Position numbers and translations under genes: made by a program. A DNA stretch of 64,000 nt from Cedecea neteri (GTDB lineage Bacteria; Pseudomonadota; Gammaproteobacteria; Enterobacterales; Enterobacteriaceae): contig NZ_CP009458.1 in the NCBI RefSeq assembly GCF_000758305.1, positions 3,100,001 through 3,164,000 of the forward strand, given 5' to 3'. Below the pieces are notes generated by a model. The model did no database searches, was not told the origin of the DNA, and saw only the letters and a list, made by a program, of their open reading frames with translations. Shown piece by piece: positions 51,026 through 59,697 of this stretch (position 1 is its first letter; every line of letters starts with the position of its first letter).

Positions 51026-51363
51026 GGCGGGTATCAATTAATCACGGTCGGCGGATTGAGAGGCGATGATAAGCGCAAACGCGGTCGCGGCTTAGCGCTA
51101 TTATTACTCGACGGAACAATTAGGAGTTTTCTTTGCAATGGCCAGGAATATCGCCCCCTGGACTACATAAAATCTCCTTAATTTTAATTTACCCTGGCCG
51201 TTCGGGCTAAATGAAGACTGTTATTTAAAGCCATAATAACTGTCAGGACTATTAGCAATAATGGCGGTCTTATGCCTGGGAAATGCGCAATCCAGAAACT
51301 TGCGGTTGTCGCCCTCCGGGGGATAAGGTGAAATGCCGGAGTTCATTAAAGAGAGGAAAACAC
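51026..51363. other. cnu-ydgJ divergent region (338 bases)
   Basis: E. coli has the small gene blr here; no similar frame is found. On the minus strand an ideal ribosome site (TAAGGAG) is followed after five bases by ATG TAG at 51168-51163, about 140 bases ahead of cnu. The ydgJ ribosome site GAGAGG is at the right end. Confidence 0.4.
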
Positions 51364-52404
51364 ATGAGTGATACCATCCGCGTCGGGCTTATCGGTTACG
51401 GTTATGCCAGTAAGACTTTTCATGCGCCGCTGATTTCCGGTACGCCAGGAATGATCCTCGCCGCAGTTTCCAGTAGCGATGCTGAAAAAGTGCACGCCGA
51501 CTGGCCGGGGATGACGGTCGTGTCCGATCCTCAGCACCTGTTTAAAGATCCCGACATCGATCTTATTGTCATTCCTACCCCGAATGACACCCACTTCCCG
51601 CTGGCCAAAGCGGCGCTCGAAGCCGGAAAACACGTCGTCGTTGATAAGCCTTTTACCGTCACGCTGTCCCAGGCTCGGGAGCTGGATGCGTTGGCTAAAA
51701 AACTCGGCCTGCTGCTGTCCGTGTTCCACAACCGCCGCTGGGATAGCGATTTCCTGACGGTGAAAAATCTGCTGGCGGAAGGCACGCTCGGCGAAGTGGC
51801 TTATTTTGAGTCCCATTTTGACCGCTACCGCCCGCAGGTGCGTAACCGCTGGCGTGAACAGGCGGGCGTCGGCAGCGGTATTTGGTACGATCTTGGGCCG
51901 CATCTGCTTGACCAGGCCATTAGTTTGTTCGGGTTGCCTGTCAGTCTGACCGTCGACCTCGCGCAGCTTCGTACCGGGGCGCAGGCGACAGACTACTTCC
52001 ATGCCGTGCTGGCTTACCCGCAGCGTCGTGTCGTGCTGCACGGTACGCTACTGGCAGCGGCGGAAACGGCGCGTTACATCGTGCATGGCACGCGCGGGAG
52101 CTACATTAAATACGGCCTTGATCCGCAGGAAGATCGTCTGAAAGCGGGCGAACGCTTGCCGCAGGAAGATTGGGGTTACGACATGCGTGACGGCGTGCTG
52201 ACCCTGGCTCAGGGCGAGCTAATGGACGAGCAGACGCTGCTGACCGTGCCGGGTAACTATCCGGCTTATTATGCGGGAGTGCGCGATGCTCTGGTTGGTA
52301 AAGGGGAGAACCCTGTCCCGGCAGCCCAGGCGATTCAGGTCATGGAGCTGATTGAGTTGGGCATCGAGTCCGCGAAAAAACGTGCGACGCTGAATCTTGC
52401 CTGA
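51364..52404 (+). CDS. ydgJ: Gfo/Idh/MocA-family oxidoreductase YdgJ
   Basis: 346 residues from the ATG at 51364, exactly E. coli length (GAGAGG upstream). N-terminal NAD(P) Rossmann fold GLIGYGYASKTFHAPL, then the family motif VVDKPFTVTLSQARELD with the catalytic Lys in DKP, then the beta-sheet substrate domain. Probably a sugar or polyol dehydrogenase; substrate unknown. Confidence 0.94.
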   Translation: MSDTIRVGLIGYGYASKTFHAPLISGTPGMILAAVSSSDAEKVHADWPGMTVVSDPQHLFKDPDIDLIVIPTPNDTHFPLAKAALEAGKHVVVDKPFTVTLSQARELDALAKKLGLLLSVFHNRRWDSDFLTVKNLLAEGTLGEVAYFESHFDRYRPQVRNRWREQAGVGSGIWYDLGPHLLDQAISLFGLPVSLTVDLAQLRTGAQATDYFHAVLAYPQRRVVLHGTLLAAAETARYIVHGTRGSYIKYGLDPQEDRLKAGERLPQEDWGYDMRDGVLTLAQGELMDEQTLLTVPGNYPAYYAGVRDALVGKGENPVPAAQAIQVMELIELGIESAKKRATLNLA

Positions 52405-52410
52405 GACTGG

Positions 52411-52436
52411 CCCTCACCGCGAACGGTGAGGGTTTA
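52411..52436. terminator. ydgJ / tpsB terminator
   Basis: Nine-base stem CCCTCACCG/CGGTGAGGG with CGAA tetraloop, tail GTTTACC; between convergent stop codons. The T tract is weak. Confidence 0.6.
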
Positions 52437-52439
52437 CCG

Positions 52440-54155
52440 TTAATGCAGATTATTAAAGTTGTAGGTGAAGGTCAGGCTGAAGCGGACATCGCGGCGGCTG
52501 CTGTCGCTGGGTAAATCAGCCAGCGGCCTGGCCGCCTCAACGGAAACAGAGTAGTGACGGCTGTCGCCTACCGTTACCCCGGTGGCAATAGAGGCCAGGC
52601 GCTGGTGACGGAAGCCCGGCTGGTTGAACCAGGTCTGGGCGGTGTCGGCCACGACGTAAGGCTGCACCGTGTTAATCCACACGCCGTTATCGAGGTTATG
52701 GAGGTAACGCATTTCAACCTGCCCGCCGTAGCCGTAATCCCCGCTGGCCTCGCCGTCAGGATATCCCCGGCCAAAGCGCTGTGCGCCGAAGCTTACGCGC
52801 TCGGCTTCGGGCAAATTATTGTTCGACCAGTCCCCCTCCAGCGACGTACTCAACCGCCATTTGGGCATAACCAGCCAGGCGGCATCGACGTTTCCCTTCC
52901 AGCGCGTGAAGTTGAGATTAGTGTTTAATCCCGGCGTGACGCTCGCCCCAAAGGCATCAATACCTTTCCGCAGAGTCAGGCGGGTGCTCCAGTTGGCGGT
53001 GTCGTACTCGCGGTAGCCCCAGGCTGAAAATTCTGCCGCCGGGTAGCGAGCACGCTGGCTGACGCCGGGCAAATCAATGGTATTGCCGAAGCCGCTGGCG
53101 CGCAGCGCATAATCGTCGCGCTTATCGACATAATCCAGCCCGCCGCTGACCGAAAACTGCTTCTTGCGCTCAAGCAGCAGCGGGTAGCTGAAGGCTATCC
53201 CCCCGGTGTACTGGGTGGTTTTTTCCTTTGCGTCGATAGAAATGTTCTGCGGCAAATAAAGCAGCGGCGTGTAATCAGTGGGATTTTCACGATAGAAGCT
53301 GCCTTTCAACTGCATTAGCAGGCCGTTATCGGTGAGGTATTGCTGATAGTTGGCCCCAAAGTAGGTCTTTTTCGTGCTGCTATCCAGCGGTACCAGCGTG
53401 GCCAGCCCGAGCTGATCGCCGTGGCTTGTGAGGTTGCTGAGCGTGCCGTTAATCAGCGCCAGGTTTGAGCCTTTGCGCGTGTCTACCGTGGAGGAAATAT
53501 CCCAGATATGCGGCTGAGTGGCGTCAACGTTCATATCCGCCGCGCCGTAAATGTTATTGGGTAACGCGGCGTTGGCTTCCACTTTTGTCGCTGGCGTGCG
53601 CTGCATCAGCAGGCTGTAGCGGTCAAACGTCGCCTGACTGAGGGGTTTTTCATTCATCATCAATGCCGACAGACGGCTTAAGCGTTCGCCCGTGCTCGCG
53701 TTATCGCTTTTGATGTTGCTGTGCGCGATATAGCCTTCAACCAGCACAATACGTACCGTGCCGTCGTGGAAATTGTCGCTCGGCAGGTAAGCGTAGGACA
53801 GCGGCAGGCCATCCTGCTGGTAGCGCTGGGTAATGCCGTTGGTTAACGTTATCAACTGGGCCAGCGGGACCGTTTTGCCGACCAGCGGCATAAACGGCTG
53901 AGCCAGCGAGTCAAGTTTATAGCGCGTGCCACCAATAAACTGCAGATGTTTCACCGTAACCGGCGTCTGCGGGGTTAGCTGCGGTGCAGGCAGCGGCGTT
54001 TTCACCTCCGGCTGTTTTTGTGGCGCAACCGGAATAGCGAGAGAACGGGCGGCTTTAGCGGGGTTATTGGGGTCGATAAGCGTGGGTGACATATCGGCGT
54101 AGCTGATACTCAGCGTGGCGCCGTACAGCAACACGATACCCAGACGAGTGTCCAT
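52440..54155 (-). CDS. TpsB/FhaC/ShlB-family outer-membrane two-partner secretion transporter
   Basis: 571 residues. Signal peptide to about residue 20, Pro-rich linker (40-65), POTRA domain about 66-145 (VTVKHLQFIGGTRYKLDSLA to VRIVLVEGYI), then ShlB-type barrel to the end. The conserved L6 loop motif appears as GRGYPDGEASGDYG (463-476), the GRGY standing for the usual VRGF. TpsB proteins export one large partner across the outer membrane. The upstream partner gene encodes not a filamentous adhesin but a glycine-rich lipoprotein. It is 89 bases after that gene, with an intrinsic terminator between. Confidence 0.9.
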   Translation of the reverse strand: MDTRLGIVLLYGATLSISYADMSPTLIDPNNPAKAARSLAIPVAPQKQPEVKTPLPAPQLTPQTPVTVKHLQFIGGTRYKLDSLAQPFMPLVGKTVPLAQLITLTNGITQRYQQDGLPLSYAYLPSDNFHDGTVRIVLVEGYIAHSNIKSDNASTGERLSRLSALMMNEKPLSQATFDRYSLLMQRTPATKVEANAALPNNIYGAADMNVDATQPHIWDISSTVDTRKGSNLALINGTLSNLTSHGDQLGLATLVPLDSSTKKTYFGANYQQYLTDNGLLMQLKGSFYRENPTDYTPLLYLPQNISIDAKEKTTQYTGGIAFSYPLLLERKKQFSVSGGLDYVDKRDDYALRASGFGNTIDLPGVSQRARYPAAEFSAWGYREYDTANWSTRLTLRKGIDAFGASVTPGLNTNLNFTRWKGNVDAAWLVMPKWRLSTSLEGDWSNNNLPEAERVSFGAQRFGRGYPDGEASGDYGYGGQVEMRYLHNLDNGVWINTVQPYVVADTAQTWFNQPGFRHQRLASIATGVTVGDSRHYSVSVEAARPLADLPSDSSRRDVRFSLTFTYNFNNLH

Positions 54156-54194
54156 GATGATCTCCCTTAACTGCGCAGCGAAGAATATGCTGTG

Positions 54195-54227
54195 AAAAAA
54201 GTGCTCCCGCCGTTACCACGGGAGCAC
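54195..54227 (-). terminator. intrinsic terminator between lipoprotein and TpsB genes
   Basis: Nine-base stem GTGCTCCCG/CGGGAGCAC, nine-base loop, then T6 on the minus strand; starts 17 bases after the lipoprotein stop and ends 40 bases before the tpsB start. Confidence 0.8.
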
Positions 54228-54244
54228 ATGTGCTATAGCGAGCA

Positions 54245-55426
54245 CTATTTGGTTTTCAAAAGACCGTTGACCGCGCCGGTAAGCCCGACTTGCTGGCCTG
54301 AACTTGTATCACTGCCTGTCGCACTGGCGCTGACATTGGTGGTTAGCGAAGAGGTCAGGCCGCTCACTGTGGTGCCAAGGCCAGTCACCAGACCATTCCC
54401 CCCCACGCCGAGCGAGCCAGAAGCACCCGCTGAAACGGAGCCTGAGCTGCCGCTGGTTTGTACTGGTTTCACCAGCGCGCCGCTGTCAGTCACCACCTGG
54501 CCGGTATTCTGGACAACCTGCCCCAGGCCACCGAGAGACGAGTTACTGCCGCTGATGTTAGTCCCCAGGCCGCTGACGGCTCCCCCTGTGGTGGTCAGCA
54601 GATTACTGACTGGTGTACCCAGCCCGGTCGCCCCGCCCACGGCTTGTGTTGCTTTCTGTGTATCTGAAAGGGTGGTGTTAACCAGCCCCGTTGCGCCAGT
54701 TGTCAGGTTTGATACGCCAGGGCTTTGCACCGTTTGAGTCAGGGCATTCCCTGTGCCTGTCACAACCTGTCCCGCAGTATTGACCAGGCCACCAGCTGCG
54801 CCGGTTACTCCGCCGACTGGCGTATTGGCCGTTGAGCTTGCCAGATTAGTTCCGACTGCTGAGACCGTTGTGCCGAGACCGGATACGGCATTAGTGGCGC
54901 CGGTCACAGTGGTGCCCACCCCGTTAGGGTTGTTAGCATTGCCAAGACCGTTTACTACGCCGTTGCCGACGGTTGAAATGGCGCTGCCGGTGCCATTCAC
55001 GGCCACGGCAACAGTGGAGGTCACAGGATTATTTACCGGCAACTGGGAGGCCACGCCGCTGACCGTGCTGCCAACGCCACTTACTGCGCCGCCAGCATCG
55101 CCGATGATGTTATTACCCGCACTATTAGCGACGGTTGTTCCGCCACCCGTGCCTCCACCAGTCCCGCCACCGGTTCCACCTCCGCCCGAACCACCACCTG
55201 TACCCGTACCTGTTCCACCACCTGAGCCTGTTCCTCCTCCGGAACCATTACTTCCCGAGCCGCTACCGCCGTTGCTTGCGGTGTCTGTCCCTGTGGTGCC
55301 GGCAGACCCGGCCGTTTTCGCCGTATTGTGCGAACTCCCGCCGCCGCCGCTACAGGCTGACAGGGAGAAGGCAAGAAGTACCGCCATCGCAATAGCGCTG
55401 AGGCGGCCAATGTTATTTGAGCGCAT
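54245..55426 (-). CDS. glycine-rich low-complexity lipoprotein, probable cargo of the TpsB transporter
   Basis: 393 residues. Lipoprotein signal with lipobox LSAC, Cys25, followed by Ser (no inner-membrane retention Asp). Residues 26-97 are almost only Gly, Ser and Thr, including runs of GGGT. Residues 98-393 are a quasi-repeat of Gly, Val, Thr, Ser, Asn and Leu with units like AVSGLGTTVSAVGTNL, VTGLGTTVSGL and GLVNTAGQVVTGTGNAL. No Cys apart from the lipidated one, no aromatic residue, no TPS haemagglutination domain. Position and strand suggest that the following TpsB protein exports it to the surface; this is inference. Repeated bases give some risk of assembly error. Confidence 0.8.
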   Translation of the reverse strand: MRSNNIGRLSAIAMAVLLAFSLSACSGGGGSSHNTAKTAGSAGTTGTDTASNGGSGSGSNGSGGGTGSGGGTGTGTGGGSGGGGTGGGTGGGTGGGTTVANSAGNNIIGDAGGAVSGVGSTVSGVASQLPVNNPVTSTVAVAVNGTGSAISTVGNGVVNGLGNANNPNGVGTTVTGATNAVSGLGTTVSAVGTNLASSTANTPVGGVTGAAGGLVNTAGQVVTGTGNALTQTVQSPGVSNLTTGATGLVNTTLSDTQKATQAVGGATGLGTPVSNLLTTTGGAVSGLGTNISGSNSSLGGLGQVVQNTGQVVTDSGALVKPVQTSGSSGSVSAGASGSLGVGGNGLVTGLGTTVSGLTSSLTTNVSASATGSDTSSGQQVGLTGAVNGLLKTK

Positions 55427-55871
55427 AGCAATACTCCACTATTAGCACGCCGGACGGCGTATTAATAAGTGTATGGCGTATTTTAATCACTGCCACATCA
55501 CAGCTCATATAATATGAATTTAAATTTCTAAATGGGATTTTTGTCTTATTTTCGCGCTTTTGTGGTGAGGATTTTTCTCATTAATTTGATGTTTATCATG
55601 TAGTTATATTTTTACCAAAGGGTAAAAATATTTTCATGGAAGTTGGCTTGATTTACCCGATAATCTCTCCTTTAAATAATTTTAAATTAAGCCGGGCTGT
55701 ATTCATATTTTAGTTTTAGTTACGCTAAATACCTCGCGTTTCGCTTCTGGATAAAAAACGGCGTTGCTAGCGCATATTTTTTTGGAAGTTTGCAAAATTG
55801 TTAACTCGCCAGCGCGGCCAATTTGTTGCAAAGTAACAGCCAAAATAATGTCTGGCAGGCAGAGGAACAGG
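55427..55871. other. AT-rich region between the lipoprotein and YfeH-like genes (445 bases)
   Basis: Divergent promoters must lie here. A perfect 10-base inverted repeat TATTTTTACC-AAAG-GGTAAAAATA is at 55607-55630. No gene-like frame with a ribosome site is seen. Confidence 0.45.
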
Positions 55872-56870
55872 ATGGGTTGGCTACAAAAACTAAAAATCGA
55901 TAATTTTTTACTGATCATGATTGGCGTGGTGATCGTGGCGTCGCTGTTCCCGTGCGAAGGGATAGTGAAAACCGGGTTTGAATACCTGACGACGTTTGCC
56001 ATCGCGTTACTCTTCTTTATGCATGGGGCAAAACTCTCCCGCGATGCCATTGTGGCGGGGATGGGGCACTGGAAACTTCACCTTGTGGTATTTCTCAGTA
56101 CCTTTGCGCTGTTCCCGCTGCTGGGGCTGGCGATGGGCTTTCTCTCTCCGGCGATTCTGAGCCAGCCGCTGTATATGGGCTTCCTCTATCTTTGTGCGCT
56201 GCCTGCGACGGTGCAGTCGGCCATCGCTTTTACTTCGGTTGCCGGGGGTAACGTCGCGGCGGCGGTGTGCAGTGCTTCAGCGTCCAGCATCCTGGGGATC
56301 TTCCTCTCGCCTGTTCTCGTTGGGGCGCTGATGCAGACTCAGGAGGGCTCAACCGACACGCTGCATGCCATTGGCAAAATCATTATGCAGCTGATGGTGC
56401 CGTTTGTTATCGGGCATCTTTCCCGGCCGCTGATTGGCAAATGGGTCGATCGCCATAAAAAGCTCATTGGCCTGACCGACAGATCGTCTATTTTACTGGT
56501 CGTCTATGTCGCGTTTAGCGAGGCGGTAGTCGAAGGGATTTGGCATCAGGTCAACGGTTTCTCGCTGCTGATGGTGCTGGTCTGCTCACTGGTGCTGCTG
56601 GCCATTGTGCTGGTGGTGAATACGCTGGCGGCGCGCCTCTTGGGCTTTAATACGGCTGACGAGATTACTATCGTGTTTTGTGGGTCGAAGAAAAGCCTGG
56701 CTAACGGCGTACCGATGGCCAATGTGTTGTTCCCGGCGAGTGCGGTGGGGATGATGGTGCTGCCGCTGATGATTTTCCACCAAATCCAGCTGATGGTTTG
56801 CGCCGTCCTGGCTCAGCGCTATGCCCGCAAAACGGCCGAACAAAAACGGCAGCTGGAATCCGCGTCCTGA
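55872..56870 (+). CDS. YfeH-like putative bile acid:sodium symporter family transporter
   Basis: 332 residues from the ATG at 55872 (AGAGGA upstream), the same length as E. coli YfeH and clearly alike (ALLFFMHGAKLSRDAI, SAIAFTSVAGGNVAAAVCSASASS, ITIVFCGSKKSLANGVPMANVLFP). Ten membrane helices, SBF-like fold; the sodium-binding and cross-over motifs are intact. Substrate unknown. In E. coli yfeH lies elsewhere; here it is inserted between ydgJ and add. Confidence 0.88.
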   Translation: MGWLQKLKIDNFLLIMIGVVIVASLFPCEGIVKTGFEYLTTFAIALLFFMHGAKLSRDAIVAGMGHWKLHLVVFLSTFALFPLLGLAMGFLSPAILSQPLYMGFLYLCALPATVQSAIAFTSVAGGNVAAAVCSASASSILGIFLSPVLVGALMQTQEGSTDTLHAIGKIIMQLMVPFVIGHLSRPLIGKWVDRHKKLIGLTDRSSILLVVYVAFSEAVVEGIWHQVNGFSLLMVLVCSLVLLAIVLVVNTLAARLLGFNTADEITIVFCGSKKSLANGVPMANVLFPASAVGMMVLPLMIFHQIQLMVCAVLAQRYARKTAEQKRQLESAS

Positions 56871-56886
56871 CGCCAGCTGCCGGGGA

Positions 56887-57888
56887 TTACGCCGCCTTAA
56901 CCTTAGCGATAAGCGCCTGTTTCTCGGCTTCGCTCAGGAACGCAATCTTCAGGCCATTCTCCTGCGCGGTGCGAATGTGCGCCGCGCTGAGGCCGGCCTG
57001 AGGTGCCGCGACGGTATACTCATGAATAATATCGATGCCCTGAACCGCCGGGTCATCGGTATTGATCGTCGCCAGCACGCCGTGATCCAGGAAAGCAATA
57101 AGCGGGTGTTTGTCCAGGGCCGCAACGGTGCTGGTCTGAATATTTGAGGTCAGGCAGGACTCAATGCCGATTTTATGCTCGGCCAGGAAATCCATCAGCG
57201 CCGGATCTTCAACCGCTTTTACGCCGTGGCCGATACGCTCCGCGCCCAGCTCGCGAATAGCCTGCCAGATACTTTCTGGTCCGGCTGCTTCACCCGCATG
57301 AACGGTAATCCGCCAGCCAGCGTCCCGCGCACGATTAAAGTGATTCAGGAACAGGCTGCCCGGGAAGCCGAGTTCATCGCCGGCTAAGTCCAGCGCGGTG
57401 ATGCTGTCGCGGTGGGCGAGCAGGGCGTTCAGTTCCGCTTCACAGGCGGCTTCACCAAAGGTACGGCTCATAATGCCGATCAGACGGGCTTCAACGCCAA
57501 AGTCGCGACAGCCCTGGCGAACACCTTCAATCACCGCTTCAACCACGCCGGCGACCGGCAGGTTGTGGCTCATCGCCATATAGCCAGGGGAGAAGCGTAG
57601 CTCCACATAGTGCAGGCCGTTGCGGGCGGCGTCTTCAATGTTTTCCCAGGCGACGCGGCGGCAGGCCTCGAGATCGCCCAGCACTTTAACGCCCCAGTCC
57701 AGCTTCTGCAGGAAGCTAACCAGGTCCGGTGCAGTTTCAACGACCTGAACGTGGGGACGCAGGGTTTCGAGGGTGTTGGCAGGCAAAGATAAATTAAACT
57801 GGCGGCCGAGATCGAGGATGGTTTGCGCACGAATATTGCCATCAAGGTGGCGGTGCAAATCGGTTAACGGCAGGGTGGTATCAATCAT
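56887..57888 (-). CDS. add: adenosine deaminase
   Basis: Deaminates adenosine and deoxyadenosine to inosine forms. 333 residues from 57888, E. coli length; an upstream in-frame ATG at 57945 is not used in relatives. Zn ligands: His12 and His14 in LHRHLDGN, His197 in VHAGEA, Asp278 in NTDDP; catalytic Glu200 in HAGEAAG. Convergent with the YfeH-like gene at 16 bases. Confidence 0.97.
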   Translation of the reverse strand: MIDTTLPLTDLHRHLDGNIRAQTILDLGRQFNLSLPANTLETLRPHVQVVETAPDLVSFLQKLDWGVKVLGDLEACRRVAWENIEDAARNGLHYVELRFSPGYMAMSHNLPVAGVVEAVIEGVRQGCRDFGVEARLIGIMSRTFGEAACEAELNALLAHRDSITALDLAGDELGFPGSLFLNHFNRARDAGWRITVHAGEAAGPESIWQAIRELGAERIGHGVKAVEDPALMDFLAEHKIGIESCLTSNIQTSTVAALDKHPLIAFLDHGVLATINTDDPAVQGIDIIHEYTVAAPQAGLSAAHIRTAQENGLKIAFLSEAEKQALIAKVKAA

Positions 57889-58006
57889 GGTCGCACTCTT
57901 TTTTTGATTAAAGTGCGGCGTATTATAAAAAGAAATGGGGGGCAATTGCTACGGCTGTCAGCATTTTGTTGCGCAAACGTCCCTGTCGCGCTTTTGCTGA
58001 GGAAAA

Positions 58007-58468
58007 TTACTGCAGCGTCAGCTTGTAGCCCAGATGACTGGCCTCAAAGCCAAGGTTGTCATAAAAGCGGTGCGCATCCGTCCGCGTTTTGTCCGTTGTG
58101 AGCTGTACGAGATGACAGCCTCTTTCTTTGCACTGCTGGACGGCCCAATCCACCATCTGTTTCCCAAACCCCGTCCCTCTCTGCGAACGCGCAATGCGTA
58201 CCGCTTCAATCTGGCCGCGCCACGCGCCTTTGCGCGCTAAGCCCTGAATAAAGGTCAGTTGTAACGTCCCGATGACCTCATCTCCGGATACAGCCACGGC
58301 AAGTAGCTGATTCGGGTCGGCATCGATGGCATGAAAAGCTTCAATGTAGCGCTGATCTAAGGGAAGGCTGGGATCTTCTCTCAGACGGCCCAGGATGTCG
58401 TCGGCTAGCAGGGTGATAATGGCGGGAACATCGGCAAGCTGCGCTTTGCGAAACAGTATTTCGGTCAT
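58007..58468 (-). CDS. GNAT-family N-acetyltransferase
   Basis: 153 residues. Acetyl-CoA loop RSQRGTGFGKQMVDWAVQQC (about 93-112, Q/RxxGxG/A), then LTTDKTRTDAHRFYDNLGFEAS. Similar to small cytosolic acetyltransferases found as single genes; substrate unknown. Upstream of add on the same strand but 118 bases away. Confidence 0.85.
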   Translation of the reverse strand: MTEILFRKAQLADVPAIITLLADDILGRLREDPSLPLDQRYIEAFHAIDADPNQLLAVAVSGDEVIGTLQLTFIQGLARKGAWRGQIEAVRIARSQRGTGFGKQMVDWAVQQCKERGCHLVQLTTDKTRTDAHRFYDNLGFEASHLGYKLTLQ

Positions 58469-58600
58469 TGGCTGGTTTCCATCAGGAGGAGGGAGAAACG
58501 CTTAAGCCTGAAAATACTATCACAGCCAGCTTTTGGGGCTGGCTGTTTTTGGGTTTTATAAAAAGTTGTTTGTAAGCATATTTAAATAAAAAAGATCTTT

Positions 58601-59431
58601 TTATTCGCCGGTTTCACCGACGGCTGCCAATCCATATTTAATCGCGCAGGTAGCGATAAACGTCGGCATAAACTGGTCAATCAAAAAACGTGGATTGGGC
58701 TGCTTATCTTCATAAAAACCGGCCAGGACGAAACCCGCCTCAAGCTGCCCGCCAATCTGTTCTGCCAGTGAATGGCCGAAGACGAACGCTTCTCCCCGAG
58801 CCTGTTTCGCGGCCAGCTCGTCGGCTGTTAGATCATTAACGTCAGAATAGGGCAGGCTGAATCTTGGGCGGATAACGCCCTGTTCGGCATAGTTGGCTGC
58901 ACGATCGCCAATAAAAACGACCGGATTAAAAAAGCTGGATAACAGCTTTCCGCCTCTCGCTAAAACCCGATAACAGCCGCGCCAGACGGGGCGAATATCC
59001 GGCACGTACTGGTTGGATATCGGGTGGATAATGTAGTCAAAGCTTTCATCCGCGAAACGGGACAGATCGCGCATATCGCCCTGGACAAATGTCAGCGTCA
59101 GATTGTCCCGTTGCGCAACAAAACGGTCTTTATTGAGCTGTTCTTGCGATAAATCATATACGGTGACTTCCGCCCCGGCAGCGGCCAGTACCGGCGCCTG
59201 CTGGCCTCCGGCAGACGCCAGGCAGAGAATGCGTTTTCCCTGCACGTTCGGTAGCCAACTGTCAGGGAGCTTGCCTGGCGTTAAATGAATCTGCCACTCG
59301 CCTCGGCGAGCTTGCTCAATTATGTCGGTGCTGACAGGCTGTGACCATTCGCACTGCTGGCGGGCAAGGGCATCCCATGCGGCGCGGTTGTGATCGAGTA
59401 AGTCGGAAGAGTGGGTAAATGTATCAGGCAT
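58601..59431 (-). CDS. class I SAM-dependent methyltransferase
   Basis: 276 residues from the ATG at 59431 (AGAGG upstream); the frame is open further to 59542 but gives a hydrophobic stretch without ribosome site. SAM motif I is ILCLASAGGQQAPVLAAAGAEVTVYDLS (about 68-95), where the usual GxGxG is SAGGQQ as in the UbiE/YcgJ-like Methyltransf_11 subgroup; motif II YIIHPISNQYV. Substrate unknown. Single gene. Confidence 0.83.
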   Translation of the reverse strand: MPDTFTHSSDLLDHNRAAWDALARQQCEWSQPVSTDIIEQARRGEWQIHLTPGKLPDSWLPNVQGKRILCLASAGGQQAPVLAAAGAEVTVYDLSQEQLNKDRFVAQRDNLTLTFVQGDMRDLSRFADESFDYIIHPISNQYVPDIRPVWRGCYRVLARGGKLLSSFFNPVVFIGDRAANYAEQGVIRPRFSLPYSDVNDLTADELAAKQARGEAFVFGHSLAEQIGGQLEAGFVLAGFYEDKQPNPRFLIDQFMPTFIATCAIKYGLAAVGETGE

Positions 59432-59665
59432 CTTGTTTTCCTCTGGGGAGTGAAAGCAGAGCCAGGGAATAGCGAACGGCGGCAAGATGTATGGCAAAAG
59501 CCACAGCCGAAATTGCAAAAATAAACAGCAATGCGTATTCACACTGGCATAAGTCAGGCAGCGAGCGCATTAGTTGTTCATTTCGTTGCAAACCTCGGGG
59601 AGAAAGAGTGGGTGATTAACTTTAGTTTCTGCCGGGAGGAGGGTCAACCACCATTTGAGGTAGTA

Positions 59666-59689
59666 CAAAAAGCGCGGGTTCCCCCGCGC
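59666..59689 (-). terminator. terminator of the POT-like transporter
   Basis: Stem GCGCGGG/CCCGCGC with a four-base loop, then T5 on the minus strand, nine bases after the stop codon. Confidence 0.85.
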
Positions 59690-59697
59690 CCTGTGAC

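Noticed and set aside
54192..55445. Pro/Thr/Val-rich plus-strand frames opposite the lipoprotein gene
   Set aside because: Shadow of the Gly-rich coding strand; the lipoprotein frame has a signal peptide and lipobox, these do not.
58520..58553. Hairpin ACAGCCAGC/GCTGGCTGT as terminator of the methyltransferase gene
   Set aside because: The T tract is on the plus-strand side, where no gene reads into it; on the minus strand no T run follows, so it was not listed as a terminator.
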